Source of the DNA: an uncultured Armatimonadota bacterium
GTDB taxonomy: Bacteria > Armatimonadota > Fimbriimonadia > Fimbriimonadales > Fimbriimonadaceae
Direction: 5' to 3'
NCBI GenBank assembly: GCA_903904815.1
Contig: CAIVDU010000056.1
Span: 1-64,000 of the forward strand
Length of the DNA stretch: 64,000 nt
Shown here one piece after another: positions 43,016 through 53,531 of the stretch. The translations under genes and the position numbers were made by a program. The notes under the pieces are model-generated. The model searched no databases, had not been told where the DNA came from, and worked only from the letters and a program-made list of their open reading frames with translations. Numbering within the stretch: the stretch's first letter is position 1; each line of letters opens with the position of its first letter.

Positions 43016-43888
43016 CTACCAAGAATCGCTTGTGTTCCAGGTTTGGTAGCAGTTCGGATCCGATGCGTCGAGTTCGCCAAATTGGCACCAAGGCATTCGC
43101 CCTTCAAGTTGTTTGTCAGGCTGATTGGAGATGTTGAGTGGCACGAATTTTGCGTGCCCATCAAGATGTCCGAAGATGAGTCCGCTCTTGAAGTGGGGGA
43201 CGCTGGTGCCGAATGGGCTACCGTCTGGATTCAGAAGATGCTCCATCCCTCCGTCGTTCACTTGGGAATAGATGGCTAACCACATGGAGCAGGTATCCCC
43301 GTTGTGATCAGGCGGGTTTGCGTTATATCGGTTTCCATTTCCGGTTCCCGCAATGACCGGTCTCTGGCCGTGCATGAGAAGGATGAAGTTCGAGGGTTGA
43401 GACACATTCGAGGATGTGGCGGAACTCCGGTTGACCACACCATTTCCCATGGTGTAAGTCGTCATGTTGAAGTTTGTGAGAAAGCTCGTGGCGGCGAAGT
43501 CCCGAACGCTGTAGGAAACCTGGGTTGGGCAGTCAGTCAACTGGGCCTGTCTTGGATTGGTCGTGGGGTCGTGCGGCATCTTGTAGATGCCCTCGTTCTT
43601 CACATAGGGATAGACCGCTTCCTGCCATTCGGAGGCGCCGACCGCCGGGTTGTCGATGAGCCTGCTCCCGGTACCGCCTAACGGAAGTGCGTCATCAAAA
43701 TCGTTTTCGTAGGTGAGCATTGCCAAGACCATCTGCTTGGTGTTCGAGATCCCTTGAGTCTTCTTGGCCGCCTCTTTGGCTTGAGCGAAGACAGGGAAGA
43801 GGATTGCAGCGAGGATCGCAATGATGGCGATCACGACGAGGAGTTCGATCAGGGTAAAGCCGGATCGTCGGCGTTGAATATGGACCAT
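43016..43888 (-). CDS. Prepilin-like protein with N-terminal methylation motif (DUF1559-like)
   Basis: 290 aa. Basic leader [10 protein letters not shown] followed by the prepilin motif [21 protein letters not shown], cleaved after Gly and methylated on Phe. The body has [21 protein letters not shown] and [16 protein letters not shown], typical of pseudopilin/DUF1559 proteins of Planctomycetes-like and Armatimonadota genomes. ATG at 43888 chosen so the leader is short. A 12-bp hairpin lies upstream, after the PEP-CTERM gene. Confidence 0.92.
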   Translation of the reverse strand: MVHIQRRRSGFTLIELLVVIAIIAILAAILFPVFAQAKEAAKKTQGISNTKQMVLAMLTYENDFDDALPLGGTGSRLIDNPAVGASEWQEAVYPYVKNEGIYKMPHDPTTNPRQAQLTDCPTQVSYSVRDFAATSFLTNFNMTTYTMGNGVVNRSSATSSNVSQPSNFILLMHGQRPVIAGTGNGNRYNANPPDHNGDTCSMWLAIYSQVNDGGMEHLLNPDGSPFGTSVPHFKSGLIFGHLDGHAKFVPLNISNQPDKQLEGRMPWCQFGELDASDPNCYQTWNTSDSW

Positions 43889-43934
43889 GGGGTTATCAGA
43901 GTCGGATCTGCTGGGCGGTAAGCGATGGGGTTTT

Positions 43935-43961
43935 GATGGCCCTGAAAGATTCAGGGCCATC
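43935..43961 (-). other. Perfect 12-bp hairpin between PEP-CTERM and prepilin-like genes
   Basis: GATGGCCCTGAA / TTCAGGGCCATC with 3-nt loop; no T tract on the minus strand. Possible mRNA stabiliser or processing hairpin. Confidence 0.6.
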
Positions 43962-43971
43962 ACTTTCGGTC

Positions 43972-44745
43972 TTATGCCTGCTTTCGCTTTCGGCGAAGGA
44001 GGGCCAACCCGCCGACCGCGAAGACGAGAATCGAGGAGGGCTCCGGTACCGGGGTAGCCGCATAGATTCGAGCCGCGAAGGCTTGACCGCTGAACGTATT
44101 CATTCCGCTAGCGGACGAATAGTCGGCGTTGGAGAACGTGCGCTCGTGGGTGTGGTTCCAGAAGGCGCTGTAGGCTGCAGTGTGAGGGTCCGCAATTACA
44201 AGAGCCATGTTCGATGGGTTGCTGCCACCGGCAGGTCCGCCCGAGAAGACCAGAGTGTAAGCGCCAGCGACGAGGCCACTTGCCGTAGAGACGGCGCCGC
44301 TCGTGTAGAGAGTGTCGCTAAAGTTTGCCGCGCTACCCGAATCCGCGATGTTAATCGCGATGTCCTTTTCCACGACCGTTCCCCCCAGGCCTGAACCTTT
44401 GAGGAGGGTCGCGTAGATCGTGACCGCAGTTCCCGGAGACTGTCGGTTGATCGCAAAGGCGTGAACAGCAAACTTCAACTGGCTCCCAGCAGCGACCGAA
44501 GTGCCGATGTTGATCTCGTCAGCCTGTGACTCAGCCGTAGTCGGAGTCATTGAGCTGAAGAATTGGCTGTATTGATTGGCGGCGTCGTAGCCCACTCCAA
44601 AGGAGCTACCGCTGAATTGCGAGGCTCTCGTGAGCACTTGGTTGTTGCCCAAGTCCGATTGATAGATTGCGTGGAACTGTGCAAATGCGGGGACGGCACT
44701 GGCCGTCACTGCTAGAATGGCGATGGATCGAAAGTGGATTCTCAT
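43972..44745 (-). CDS. PEP-CTERM secreted protein
   Basis: 257 aa. Signal peptide ends AVPAFAQF; the extracellular Ser/Thr/Gly-rich body begins [16 protein letters not shown]. The C-terminus is [20 protein letters not shown], then basic RKRKQA: a full PEP-CTERM sorting signal for exosortase. Between a PBP-like protein (upstream) and the prepilin-like gene. Confidence 0.92.
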   Translation of the reverse strand: MRIHFRSIAILAVTASAVPAFAQFHAIYQSDLGNNQVLTRASQFSGSSFGVGYDAANQYSQFFSSMTPTTAESQADEINIGTSVAAGSQLKFAVHAFAINRQSPGTAVTIYATLLKGSGLGGTVVEKDIAINIADSGSAANFSDTLYTSGAVSTASGLVAGAYTLVFSGGPAGGSNPSNMALVIADPHTAAYSAFWNHTHERTFSNADYSSASGMNTFSGQAFAARIYAATPVPEPSSILVFAVGGLALLRRKRKQA

Positions 44746-44770
44746 TCTGAACGTGTCTCCTCATGGCAAA

Positions 44771-44790
44771 GGGCCGGACGATGCCGGCCC
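44771..44790 (-). other. GC-rich hairpin before the PEP-CTERM gene
   Basis: GGGCCGG / CCGGCCC, 6-nt loop, between the 44812 gene and the PEP-CTERM gene, no T tract. Confidence 0.5.
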
Positions 44791-44811
44791 GATCGATGTC
44801 GGTTGATCGCC

Positions 44812-46320
44812 TTACTGGCGAAGCCCGACAAGCTGAACTCCGAAGTTCAGGAACGCGTCTAGATCCGCCTGGATGGGGAAGACTGCGCCCCCGACGTCTC
44901 CGCCGGCTTCGGGAGCGGTTCCGCCGCTGGTCTCGTCCACGAACGTCCCCGCATACGTGCCCTTAAGCGCGTTGTTAGGGCTTGGCTCCGCCGGAGTCGA
45001 GTGGTGCGATCGGAAAACAAGAAGGTTGTTGGCAGCGATGAAGTCACCGCCAGAATCTGCCGCGGTCGCATCTGAAACGATGTTTGCGTAGTCCGAACCA
45101 ACGGAGTTGGGCTCGACGATTCTTAGAATCGACCAAGCGCCGTAACCACCATTGGCAAGGTTCCTGAAGGTCGGCACTGAACCGGGTTGGAGATTGCCGG
45201 TGTTGACGCTGTACCCGTCAAACAACGGATCGGCGCCGTCGAGCGAGAGGTACTTGAGATTGGTCTTTCCAGCGAAGTTTCCAAAGCTCCAGAAGGCATA
45301 TCCTAACGAGTTTGTGGTGGCGTTCGCGTTGGTGACGAGGGCGCCAGTACCGATTGCTCGGACTCTTCCACCGTTGGACGTGCCACCGCTAAACGTTCCT
45401 AAACCGTTATAGCCTGCCTCGTTAAGCGGGTTAGTTGTGACTCCGGATTCTTGCGAAGACTGGACTTCGAGACTTTGGGGAACACAATACTCTGTCGTGT
45501 TGTAAGTGCCGGAAAGGGGTTCGCGAATAAATGCCGTAAGTGGCTTTGATGCCGCTGAAGCGCTTGTGAGAAATAGATCGGCAGTGCTCGTGATCGAACC
45601 ATTGAGTACATAACTCAACGTAAACCGATTGATGTTTGTCAACGAAGCGTTTCCAAGGCCAGACGAACTAGTATCGGTCTTATTGACGAAGGCAATGATC
45701 GGAGCTGCGCCGACCGAGACAAGATTATAGCCCCGGCTTGAGAGACTGAACGAGACGGGAGTAGCCGTCGAGGTGAATGCACCGGCGCTGTTTAGTCCAA
45801 CAATCGAAGTTCCCGGTCCGTATCCCAGAGCCATGGCGCGGCTGGTGGCAACCAGGGCGTCAGACGGGGCAATGTCGGTCATGCCGGCGTTTACGGTGAC
45901 GGGAGACGAAAGCGTGGTTTGGATGTCCGCAGGCAGGGCAGCGAACCCGGCGGCGGGAGCTGGGAGTGGGCTGACGAGCTGGACGGTGTCCGAGTTGAAA
46001 TAGGCTCGGTCGCCGACGGTTGAGTCTACGGAAAGGTAGAATGCGATCTTGCGGCTACCTGCCGGGCCGCTCCAAACGACCCAAAGATTCCCGACTTCTC
46101 GGGGATCGCTGGCGTCCGCGACAAACCCGGCGTTGTTCGCCTGGTAGTCGTTAGTGCCGTGAGATCCGCCAAGGGCCACAAGTGCTCCCTGTCGGAATAC
46201 GTTGAACATTGCGGACGAACCCGCGGCAGCAAATTCGACAGTGTTGGCGGCTCTCGCAGATGTAACTAACAGTGCTGACGCACCGCTGATGGCGATAAGA
46301 CCGAGACGATAGTCTTTCAT
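44812..46320 (-). CDS. Secreted PstS-like substrate-binding-domain protein
   Basis: 502 aa. Signal peptide ending TSARAANT; the N-terminal part begins VEFAAAGSSAMFNVF, like phosphate-binding PBP domains (AGSSAM). The long Asn/Ser/Thr-rich body is unusual for a transporter receptor. With no PstCAB nearby, phosphate uptake is not shown; it may be an exported structural or binding protein co-expressed with the PEP-CTERM gene downstream. No PEP motif at its own C-terminus. Confidence 0.72.
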   Translation of the reverse strand: MKDYRLGLIAISGASALLVTSARAANTVEFAAAGSSAMFNVFRQGALVALGGSHGTNDYQANNAGFVADASDPREVGNLWVVWSGPAGSRKIAFYLSVDSTVGDRAYFNSDTVQLVSPLPAPAAGFAALPADIQTTLSSPVTVNAGMTDIAPSDALVATSRAMALGYGPGTSIVGLNSAGAFTSTATPVSFSLSSRGYNLVSVGAAPIIAFVNKTDTSSSGLGNASLTNINRFTLSYVLNGSITSTADLFLTSASAASKPLTAFIREPLSGTYNTTEYCVPQSLEVQSSQESGVTTNPLNEAGYNGLGTFSGGTSNGGRVRAIGTGALVTNANATTNSLGYAFWSFGNFAGKTNLKYLSLDGADPLFDGYSVNTGNLQPGSVPTFRNLANGGYGAWSILRIVEPNSVGSDYANIVSDATAADSGGDFIAANNLLVFRSHHSTPAEPSPNNALKGTYAGTFVDETSGGTAPEAGGDVGGAVFPIQADLDAFLNFGVQLVGLRQ

Positions 46321-46887
46321 GGAATTCTCCTCTACTGACAGTTAGTCGAGTAAAGTAAATCGCGTAGACACGCACAAACGGTTAAGTGCAGCAATCCGCA
46401 CCTCTCCTTTTTCCCGTTGACCTAATTCGATATGTGTCGAGTTGATTACAATACTGGACAAAATAATTATTGCTATGGGTTACGCAATATGTCTATGTCA
46501 CACGATTAAGGATACGTCATTACTTAGGAGAAGAATGTAATAAATATAACCACTCTTAACAATTACATGTAACCAGGTACTAAGTAAGTGTTAAGCGAGA
46601 TTCCATTTAATGATTAGTTAACGAAGTGAGACCGAGAGGCAAATCCCTGTGGGAAGGATGGAGAGAGATTTGGACTCAACCGTGGCACTTAGTGGCCCCG
46701 AGGCGGGCTGGGGATACGGGTTTTCTTGTCCCTTACCTGTTGTCTCTTTAGGGGCTGAAGGGCAGTTTGTCTTCACTGGCCCCAGTGATAGGTTGGTCGG
46801 AGGACACCGAGCAAGAAAGATTTGGGTCCGTTTTTACCGACAGGGACTTGTCTAGAGGGGAGCTTGTTTGTTTCCTCGGACCTCCGC

Positions 46888-46932
46888 CCTTCCTCTTGTC
46901 CGCCACACAAACATTCACGGACAAGAGGAAGG
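46888..46932. repeat. Perfect 15-bp inverted repeat in the gene-poor region
   Basis: CCTTCCTCTTGTCCG at 46888-46902 is the exact complement of 46918-46932 around a 15-nt loop; no T tract. Confidence 0.7.
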
Positions 46933-47067
46933 CAGATGTGAGTCGGTCATTCGCCTTACACAGGGGTGCAGATGGCGTCGGGGGAGGTCTGGATTGGTCT
47001 AGACCGGATTTGATGCTGGCAAAAGACGAAACGTCGTTCCTTAACCGGATTCTCGACTCATCTATGA

Positions 47068-48591
<1,524 letters not shown>

Positions 48592-48597
48592 ACTCTC

Positions 48598-49008
48598 ATG
48601 GCTCGAGAATTCTTCCTCTCCGTAGTCGCTCCCGACAAATCGGTTGTCGAGCAAGACGTCGTCTCGGCGACTCTGCCGGGCTCCGAAGGCTACTTCGGCG
48701 TCATGGCTGGCCACGTTCCTTTGATCGCGGCCCTCAAGGCCGGTCTGCTGGAGTATGTGGACCGAGTGGGAAGTCGCCACTTCGTCTATGTCGGTGGTGG
48801 ATTTGTCGACGTGAGCGGTGAGAAAGTCACTGTCCTCGCCGACGAGGCGCAGCCTGCTCGCGAAATCGACCTTGGTCGAGCAGAGCAGCTTCTCGAAGAT
48901 GCCCGCAAGGCGCTTCGCGGAGAAGACAGTACGATCACCAAAGAGAACGCGGTGGAAGAGGTCGAAAAGGCCATGAACCGCGTCCGAGCCGCTCGCGCCG
49001 CCCGGTAA
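48598..49008 (+). CDS. atpC: F1Fo ATP synthase epsilon subunit
   Basis: 136 aa. N-terminal beta-sandwich SVVAPDKSVVEQDV, LPGSEGYFGVMAGHVPLIAALKAG; C-terminal helices AEQLLEDARKALRGEDS. Six bp after atpD; both end at a strong terminator. Confidence 0.95.
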   Translation: MAREFFLSVVAPDKSVVEQDVVSATLPGSEGYFGVMAGHVPLIAALKAGLLEYVDRVGSRHFVYVGGGFVDVSGEKVTVLADEAQPAREIDLGRAEQLLEDARKALRGEDSTITKENAVEEVEKAMNRVRAARAAR

Positions 49009-49024
49009 TTCTTTTACGATCTTG

Positions 49025-49071
49025 AAAGCCCTCATCTCTGCCAACGCAGAGACGAGGGCTTTTTTGTTTTT
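49025..49071 (+). terminator. Rho-independent terminator of atpDC
   Basis: Stem AAAGCCCTCATCTCTGC and complement (one mismatch), 4-nt loop, then TTTTTTGTTTTT. Confidence 0.9.
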
Positions 49072-49110
49072 GATTGAGCTCGGGATGACGGTGGCCTACG
49101 TGATTGGGGC

Positions 49111-49235
49111 GATTGTAAGTTAGCCGACTCAACGCAAATCACCCGTCATGTTGAGCAAAGCGAAACACCCCCTCCGCTACTTGAGCCTGTCGGAGTCACA
49201 CCTCGACTCTCCGACCACATGAAAGGGTCCTTCGC
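49111..49235. repeat. Interspersed palindromic intergenic repeat, copy 2 (degenerate)
   Basis: Left part matches copy 1 (33346): GATTGTA, AGCCGACTC, ACCCGTCATGTTGAGC, CGAAACACCCCCTCC. The right arm, containing GGGTCCTTCG, is eroded. Confidence 0.65.
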
Positions 49236-49319
49236 GGCCCGTTGGCTTGTCAAGCTTCATTTGTCGTGCTTTGAATGAGTCGAAGAGTTTAGACTTGTAG
49301 GCTCATTGCCCAATTCATC

Positions 49320-49360
49320 GAACCGTCGTCCCGAGCTTGCGAGGGATCTCCTCCTATGGT
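49320..49360. repeat. Possible second repeat family (CCCGAGC...GCGAGGGATCTCCT)
   Basis: CGTCCCGAGCTTGCGAGGGATCTC resembles the GTCATCCCGAGCGnAGCGAGGGATCT interspersed type; only one copy here. Confidence 0.35.
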
Positions 49361-49520
49361 CGGAACTCTCGATTGGCGTACCTCAGCGTGCGGGGACCAC
49401 TTCGAGGCAATTCAGCGTCAACGAGCATTCAGACTTATAGCGGTGGGGAGCACGGAAATGGTGATCTAGCATCCTCCCTCCAGTTGGGCTCAGCAGCGCC
49501 ATCCGTGCTAATCTCATTTA

Positions 49521-50711
49521 ATGACTGACGTCCGCGAACTGGTACGCGAGGGACTGGCTGAGGCGATTGCGATTCGCCACGACCTGCACACTCACCCCGA
49601 ACTTGGCTATCAAGAGGTTCGAACCAGTGGGGTGGTCCAACGGGAGCTTGGGGCACTGGGAATTCAGTTCGTTCCGGGGTTAGCTCAGGGGACCGGGGTG
49701 CTCGGTTATCTTCCGGCGACGCGCCCGGACGCCCCGACCGTGGCACTCCGGGCCGACATGGACGCTCTGCCCATCGAAGAGAACACCGGTCTGCCTTACC
49801 GTTCCAGTAAGCCGGGGGTGATGCACGCCTGCGGGCATGATGGCCACACCGCAATCCTCCTTACGGTCGCGAAGACGCTGAGCAAGCTTGCCGATCGTCC
49901 CAACAACGTCCTGTTCGTGTTTCAACCGGCGGAAGAAGGTGGCGCGGGAGGAAAGCGCATGTGCGAAGACGGCGTTCTCCAAGGAAAGGTCCTCGGAAAC
50001 AAGGCCGATATCATTTACGGCCTTCACGGATCTCCGGGCTATCACGTGGGATCGGTCAGTACGCGAACTGGGCCTCTGATGGCAGCCGCCTCCGAGTTTT
50101 CCGTTCGAGTCAAAGGAAAGGGCGCTCATGCGGCCTATCCCCACTATGGAATCGATCCGATCGTCGCCGGAGCCCACATCGTGACCGCGTTGCAGACGAT
50201 TGCCTCCCGCACCGTTGGACCGCTTGATTCGGTTGTGGTCACAGTTGGTGAGTTTAAGGCCGGTGTCGCGCACAACGTCATTCCCGACGAGGCGCTTCTA
50301 AGAGGCACTTTGCGGACTCTGAGGGCCGAGACCGATCTGTTGGCTCGTCGTCGGGTAGAAGAGATTGTGTCGGGGGTAGCGGACGCGTTGGGAGCGCATG
50401 CCCAGGTCGTTTGGGGAGCAAATCCCTATCCGGTAGTAGTGAACGATGCCGAGGCAACAGAGCGATTCCGAACCATTGCTCGCGCCGCGATTGGGAGTGA
50501 GTTCGTCCACGAGGAGCTCAATCCGTCTATGGGGGGCGAAGACTTCGCCTTTTACGGCCAGGAAATCCCTGCTTGCTTCTACTGGCTTGGGCTTTTACCA
50601 GAGGGACGAGAAGCGTATCCGAATCTGCATGCGCCCGAATTTGACTTTAATGATGCGGCAATTCCGACAGGATCGACCCTGATGTGTGAATTAGCTCTCA
50701 AACCACTCTAG
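49521..50711 (+). CDS. M20D-family amidohydrolase
   Basis: 396 aa. Metal motifs HTHPELGYQE, ADMDALPIEE, HACGHDGHTA, PAEEGGAGGK and SMGGEDFAFY; dimerisation domain with KGAHAAYPHYGIDP. Similar to N-acyl-amino-acid amidohydrolases (hippurate/IAA-amino-acid types) and N-acetyldiaminopimelate deacetylases; the exact acyl donor is unknown. Stands alone. Confidence 0.93.
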   Translation: MTDVRELVREGLAEAIAIRHDLHTHPELGYQEVRTSGVVQRELGALGIQFVPGLAQGTGVLGYLPATRPDAPTVALRADMDALPIEENTGLPYRSSKPGVMHACGHDGHTAILLTVAKTLSKLADRPNNVLFVFQPAEEGGAGGKRMCEDGVLQGKVLGNKADIIYGLHGSPGYHVGSVSTRTGPLMAAASEFSVRVKGKGAHAAYPHYGIDPIVAGAHIVTALQTIASRTVGPLDSVVVTVGEFKAGVAHNVIPDEALLRGTLRTLRAETDLLARRRVEEIVSGVADALGAHAQVVWGANPYPVVVNDAEATERFRTIARAAIGSEFVHEELNPSMGGEDFAFYGQEIPACFYWLGLLPEGREAYPNLHAPEFDFNDAAIPTGSTLMCELALKPL

Positions 50712-50877
50712 GTTTTCTACTCACAATTCTCAAGCGCTCCATGCACAGTCGCCAGGTTTGCGAGAATCGGTAAAGAGACCCGTTCGAATACGTTGGTTTC
50801 TAGGCTCGAAATCCCGATCATTAAATCGTTAACGTCGGTTCACCAAGCGATGAATCGAGGATTAACGAGCCAGACTG

Positions 50878-52077
50878 ATGCCGATCTACGCCTACACCGC
50901 AGTTGATATAACTGGGAGACAGATAAGATCCACGATTCAAGGGGAGAACGAGGGGCTTGTGCTCGCTCGATTAAGAGAGCAATCTCTTATCTGCACCGAG
51001 ATTCGTGAGTCTAAGCGTGCGGCTACCAGTCTTGCGAGCGGCAAGGTGAAACCAAAGAGCCTTGTCGTGTTTTCAAGGCAGTTTGCCACGATGATCGACG
51101 CGGGAATTCCCATTCTTCGGTGCATCGAGGTGCTGTCTGGCACGATGAAGGACCTGGCTCTCAAGCAGGCCTTGGAAGTGGTCGCAATGGATGTGAAGGG
51201 CGGTATCGCCCTCTACGAAGCGCTTGCGAAGCACCCCAAGGTATTCAACCGACTCTATGTAAATATGATTCGGGCGGCGGAGCTTGGTGGAATCCTCGAC
51301 CAGATACTTGATCGACTCGCAGGGTTCTTGGAATACGAAGCCGACGTAAAAGGGAAGATCAAGGGCGCGATGATGTACCCGGTCTTGGTGCTGATCTTTA
51401 GCCAGATCATGCTCTTTGCCCTGTTCACCTTCGTGCTTCCCCGGTTCAAAGAGATCTTCAACGGCATGAACGTGCAGTTGCCACCGGTCACGGCGGCGCT
51501 GTTTGCCATGGGCGACTTCATGAGCCATTTCTGGATGTACATCATCGCGGCCGGACTTGGAATCTATTTCGGTTTGAAGAACTATGTAAAGACCCCGGCC
51601 GGGAGATTCCAAAAGGATGCACTCATCCTGCGGATCCCGATCGTGGGTGAACTCGTGTTGAAGATGAGCGTGGCGCGCTTTTCTCGCACGTTTGGAACGT
51701 TGCTCACCTCAGGCGTGCCGATGATGCGCAGCCTCGAAATCGTCGGGGAGACGATGGGCAACATGGTGTTGGTTCAGGCCATCGACAATGCGCGCGCCGG
51801 TATTCGAGAGGGAACCAAGCTCTCGGCGCCGCTTGCCCAGTCGACCTTGTTCCCAACTATGGTGACGACGATGATTGATATTGGCGAGGAGTCTGGACGA
51901 CTCCCCGACATGTTGGTCAAGGTCGGCGATTTTTACGATTCCGAAGTGGAGTCCACCGTCAAGGGATTGACCTCAATGATTGAACCATTGCTGATCATGT
52001 TTCTTGGCTCGGTGGTTGGCTTCATCGCGATATCAATCATGACTCCTATCTTTAAGCTGGTGAACAGCATTAAATAG
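50878..52077 (+). CDS. Type IV pilus / type II secretion inner-membrane platform protein (PilC/GspF)
   Basis: 399 aa, two T2SSF domains (about 70-190 and 270-395), each with PMMRSLEIV-like helices, and three to four TM helices (VLIFSQIMLFALFTFV, FLGSVVGFIAISIMTPIF). Y-A-Y-x-A at the N-terminus (PIYAYTAVDITG) is typical. Presumably assembles the pili that prepilin-like proteins (43016) feed. No pilB or pilT adjacent; the sigma-GGDEF gene follows. Confidence 0.94.
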   Translation: MPIYAYTAVDITGRQIRSTIQGENEGLVLARLREQSLICTEIRESKRAATSLASGKVKPKSLVVFSRQFATMIDAGIPILRCIEVLSGTMKDLALKQALEVVAMDVKGGIALYEALAKHPKVFNRLYVNMIRAAELGGILDQILDRLAGFLEYEADVKGKIKGAMMYPVLVLIFSQIMLFALFTFVLPRFKEIFNGMNVQLPPVTAALFAMGDFMSHFWMYIIAAGLGIYFGLKNYVKTPAGRFQKDALILRIPIVGELVLKMSVARFSRTFGTLLTSGVPMMRSLEIVGETMGNMVLVQAIDNARAGIREGTKLSAPLAQSTLFPTMVTTMIDIGEESGRLPDMLVKVGDFYDSEVESTVKGLTSMIEPLLIMFLGSVVGFIAISIMTPIFKLVNSIK

Positions 52078-52085
52078 GCGGCGTT

Positions 52086-52115
52086 TCGAGCGATCGGATC
52101 GAACCGATCGCTCGA
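52086..52115 (+). other. 12-bp perfect hairpin upstream of the sigma-GGDEF gene
   Basis: TCGAGCGATCGG / CCGATCGCTCGA, 6-nt loop, between the pilC stop and the sigma-GGDEF start; no T tract. May be an operator or mRNA processing signal. Confidence 0.6.
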
Positions 52116-52191
52116 CATGTCGAGACGAACGGCTTCGAATGGGGTAAGGCAGGATGCCAAGCCCGGCAATTATTCAAGGGAGTGGAATGTA

Positions 52192-53469
52192 ATGGCGGAG
52201 TTTTCGAACCTGCAACAAGATCCGGAAGAGCTAGTAGCAAGATTTTTGGCGAACCCAAGACCCGACCTCAAGGACCTGATCATGGTCCAGTACGCGGGGC
52301 TTGTCGAGCGAACGGCACGCAAATTTAGCGGTGTCGAGGCTTATGACGACCTCGTGTCGGTTGGCTATATCGGTTTGCTTAATGCTCTGACTAAGTTTGA
52401 TCCGACCGCTGGAGTTCGATTCAATACGTATGCGACTTATCTAGTCGCCGGCGAAATCAAGCACTATCTGCGCGATCGGTCTCAGACCATTCGTCAGCCA
52501 GCTTGGCTTCAAGAACTGCGAACTAAGGTGAACCGGACGGCGGCGTCACTTCAGCAAGGACTCGGACGAGTTCCGACTGAGCGGGAGATTGCCGATGAGG
52601 TCGGAGTGAGCGAGTCCGCGGTTCGAGAGGTGATTTCGACTCAGGAGATGCTGCGCGTGGGATCGCTGGATCAGCCAGCCCCTGGAGAGGACGAGGGATC
52701 GTCGGAAGCTGAGAAGCTCGACGCGGCAGATTTCTGCCCCGAGCAGCTGAGCCTTGAGGATCGACTCCTCCTCGAGAACGCGATGCGACAGCTGCGAGAC
52801 CTGGAGCGCCAGGTTCTGGTCCTGTTCCACTTCGACGCACTGAACCAAACGGAGATTGCGAACCGACTTGGCATCTCCTGCAACTACGTATCGCACATTC
52901 TTCGCCAGTCGCTGGCCAAGCTTCGAAAGATTTTGACCACTGAAGAGAGCAAGGACCGCGTGTTGCGACAGCAGGAAGAGCCAACCGCCTACGAGATCAC
53001 CGATCCGGCGACGGGCGCTTACACCGAACGGTATTTCAAGACGCGACTGAAGGAAGAGTTGCACCGGGCCTCGTTCGATGATTCGAGCGTTGCCATCGTG
53101 CTGGTTCGCTTCAATGGCCTCGACGGCCTGCGCCGCTTTTATGGCGAGCAGAGCGTGACCGACTTCATGGCGGATGCCGCAGAGTTCTTCAAAGAGAATG
53201 TGCGCCGTCTCGACGTGGTTGCTCGATATGGCGAGACCGGATTCGGAATCATCCTGCCATTCGGTGCCAAGAACGTCGGCGTCGTCCACCAGCGACTTCT
53301 CTCGAAGACGAAGGCGTGGACGCTTGGTCGACTCGGACCAAATGGCGCGGTGTCGATCGAGGTCGGACGAGCTTGCTCACCGAGCGACGGCAACTCAGCG
53401 GATCAACTGATCAAGTCCGCCGTGCTCCAGCCGGCTGAGAGCATGGACATCGAAGCTCTCGCCGCTTAA
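52192..53469 (+). CDS. Sigma-70-family factor fused to a degenerate GGDEF domain
   Basis: 425 aa. N-terminal group-3 (SigB/SigF-like) sigma: region 2 near residues 25-90 (DDLVSVGYIGLLNALTKFDP, FNTYATYLVAGEIKHYLRD), region 3 near 105-160 (RVPTEREIADEVGVS), region 4 near 190-250 (ALNQTEIANRLGISCNYVS). After a 20-residue linker, a GGDEF-like domain (about 267-405) begins DPATGAYTERYFKTRL, matching DxLTxLxNRRxF. It has RRLDVVARYGETGFGIILP, where GGDEF/GGEEF is replaced by GETGF. Likely catalytically inactive, so a nucleotide-binding or protein-interaction sensor. ATG 52192 has an AAGGGAG RBS 8 bp upstream; a longer frame from 52117 is not used. Confidence 0.9.
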   Translation: MAEFSNLQQDPEELVARFLANPRPDLKDLIMVQYAGLVERTARKFSGVEAYDDLVSVGYIGLLNALTKFDPTAGVRFNTYATYLVAGEIKHYLRDRSQTIRQPAWLQELRTKVNRTAASLQQGLGRVPTEREIADEVGVSESAVREVISTQEMLRVGSLDQPAPGEDEGSSEAEKLDAADFCPEQLSLEDRLLLENAMRQLRDLERQVLVLFHFDALNQTEIANRLGISCNYVSHILRQSLAKLRKILTTEESKDRVLRQQEEPTAYEITDPATGAYTERYFKTRLKEELHRASFDDSSVAIVLVRFNGLDGLRRFYGEQSVTDFMADAAEFFKENVRRLDVVARYGETGFGIILPFGAKNVGVVHQRLLSKTKAWTLGRLGPNGAVSIEVGRACSPSDGNSADQLIKSAVLQPAESMDIEALAA

Positions 53470-53489
53470 TCGCACGACCTAAAACGGTT

Positions 53490-53527
53490 ATCCCCAGGCC
53501 ATTTCCACTCGGCCTGGGGATTTTTTT
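53490..53527 (+). terminator. Terminator of the sigma-GGDEF gene
   Basis: Stem ATCCCCAGGCC / GGCCTGGGGAT, 10-nt loop, followed by T7; also between converging genes. Confidence 0.9.
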
Positions 53528-53531
53528 GTGT

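Larger units (their letters stand above)
49009..49520. other. 512-bp intergenic region
   Basis: Terminator of atpDC, then two interspersed-repeat remnants (49111-49235, 49320-49360); no gene seen. Confidence 0.6.
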
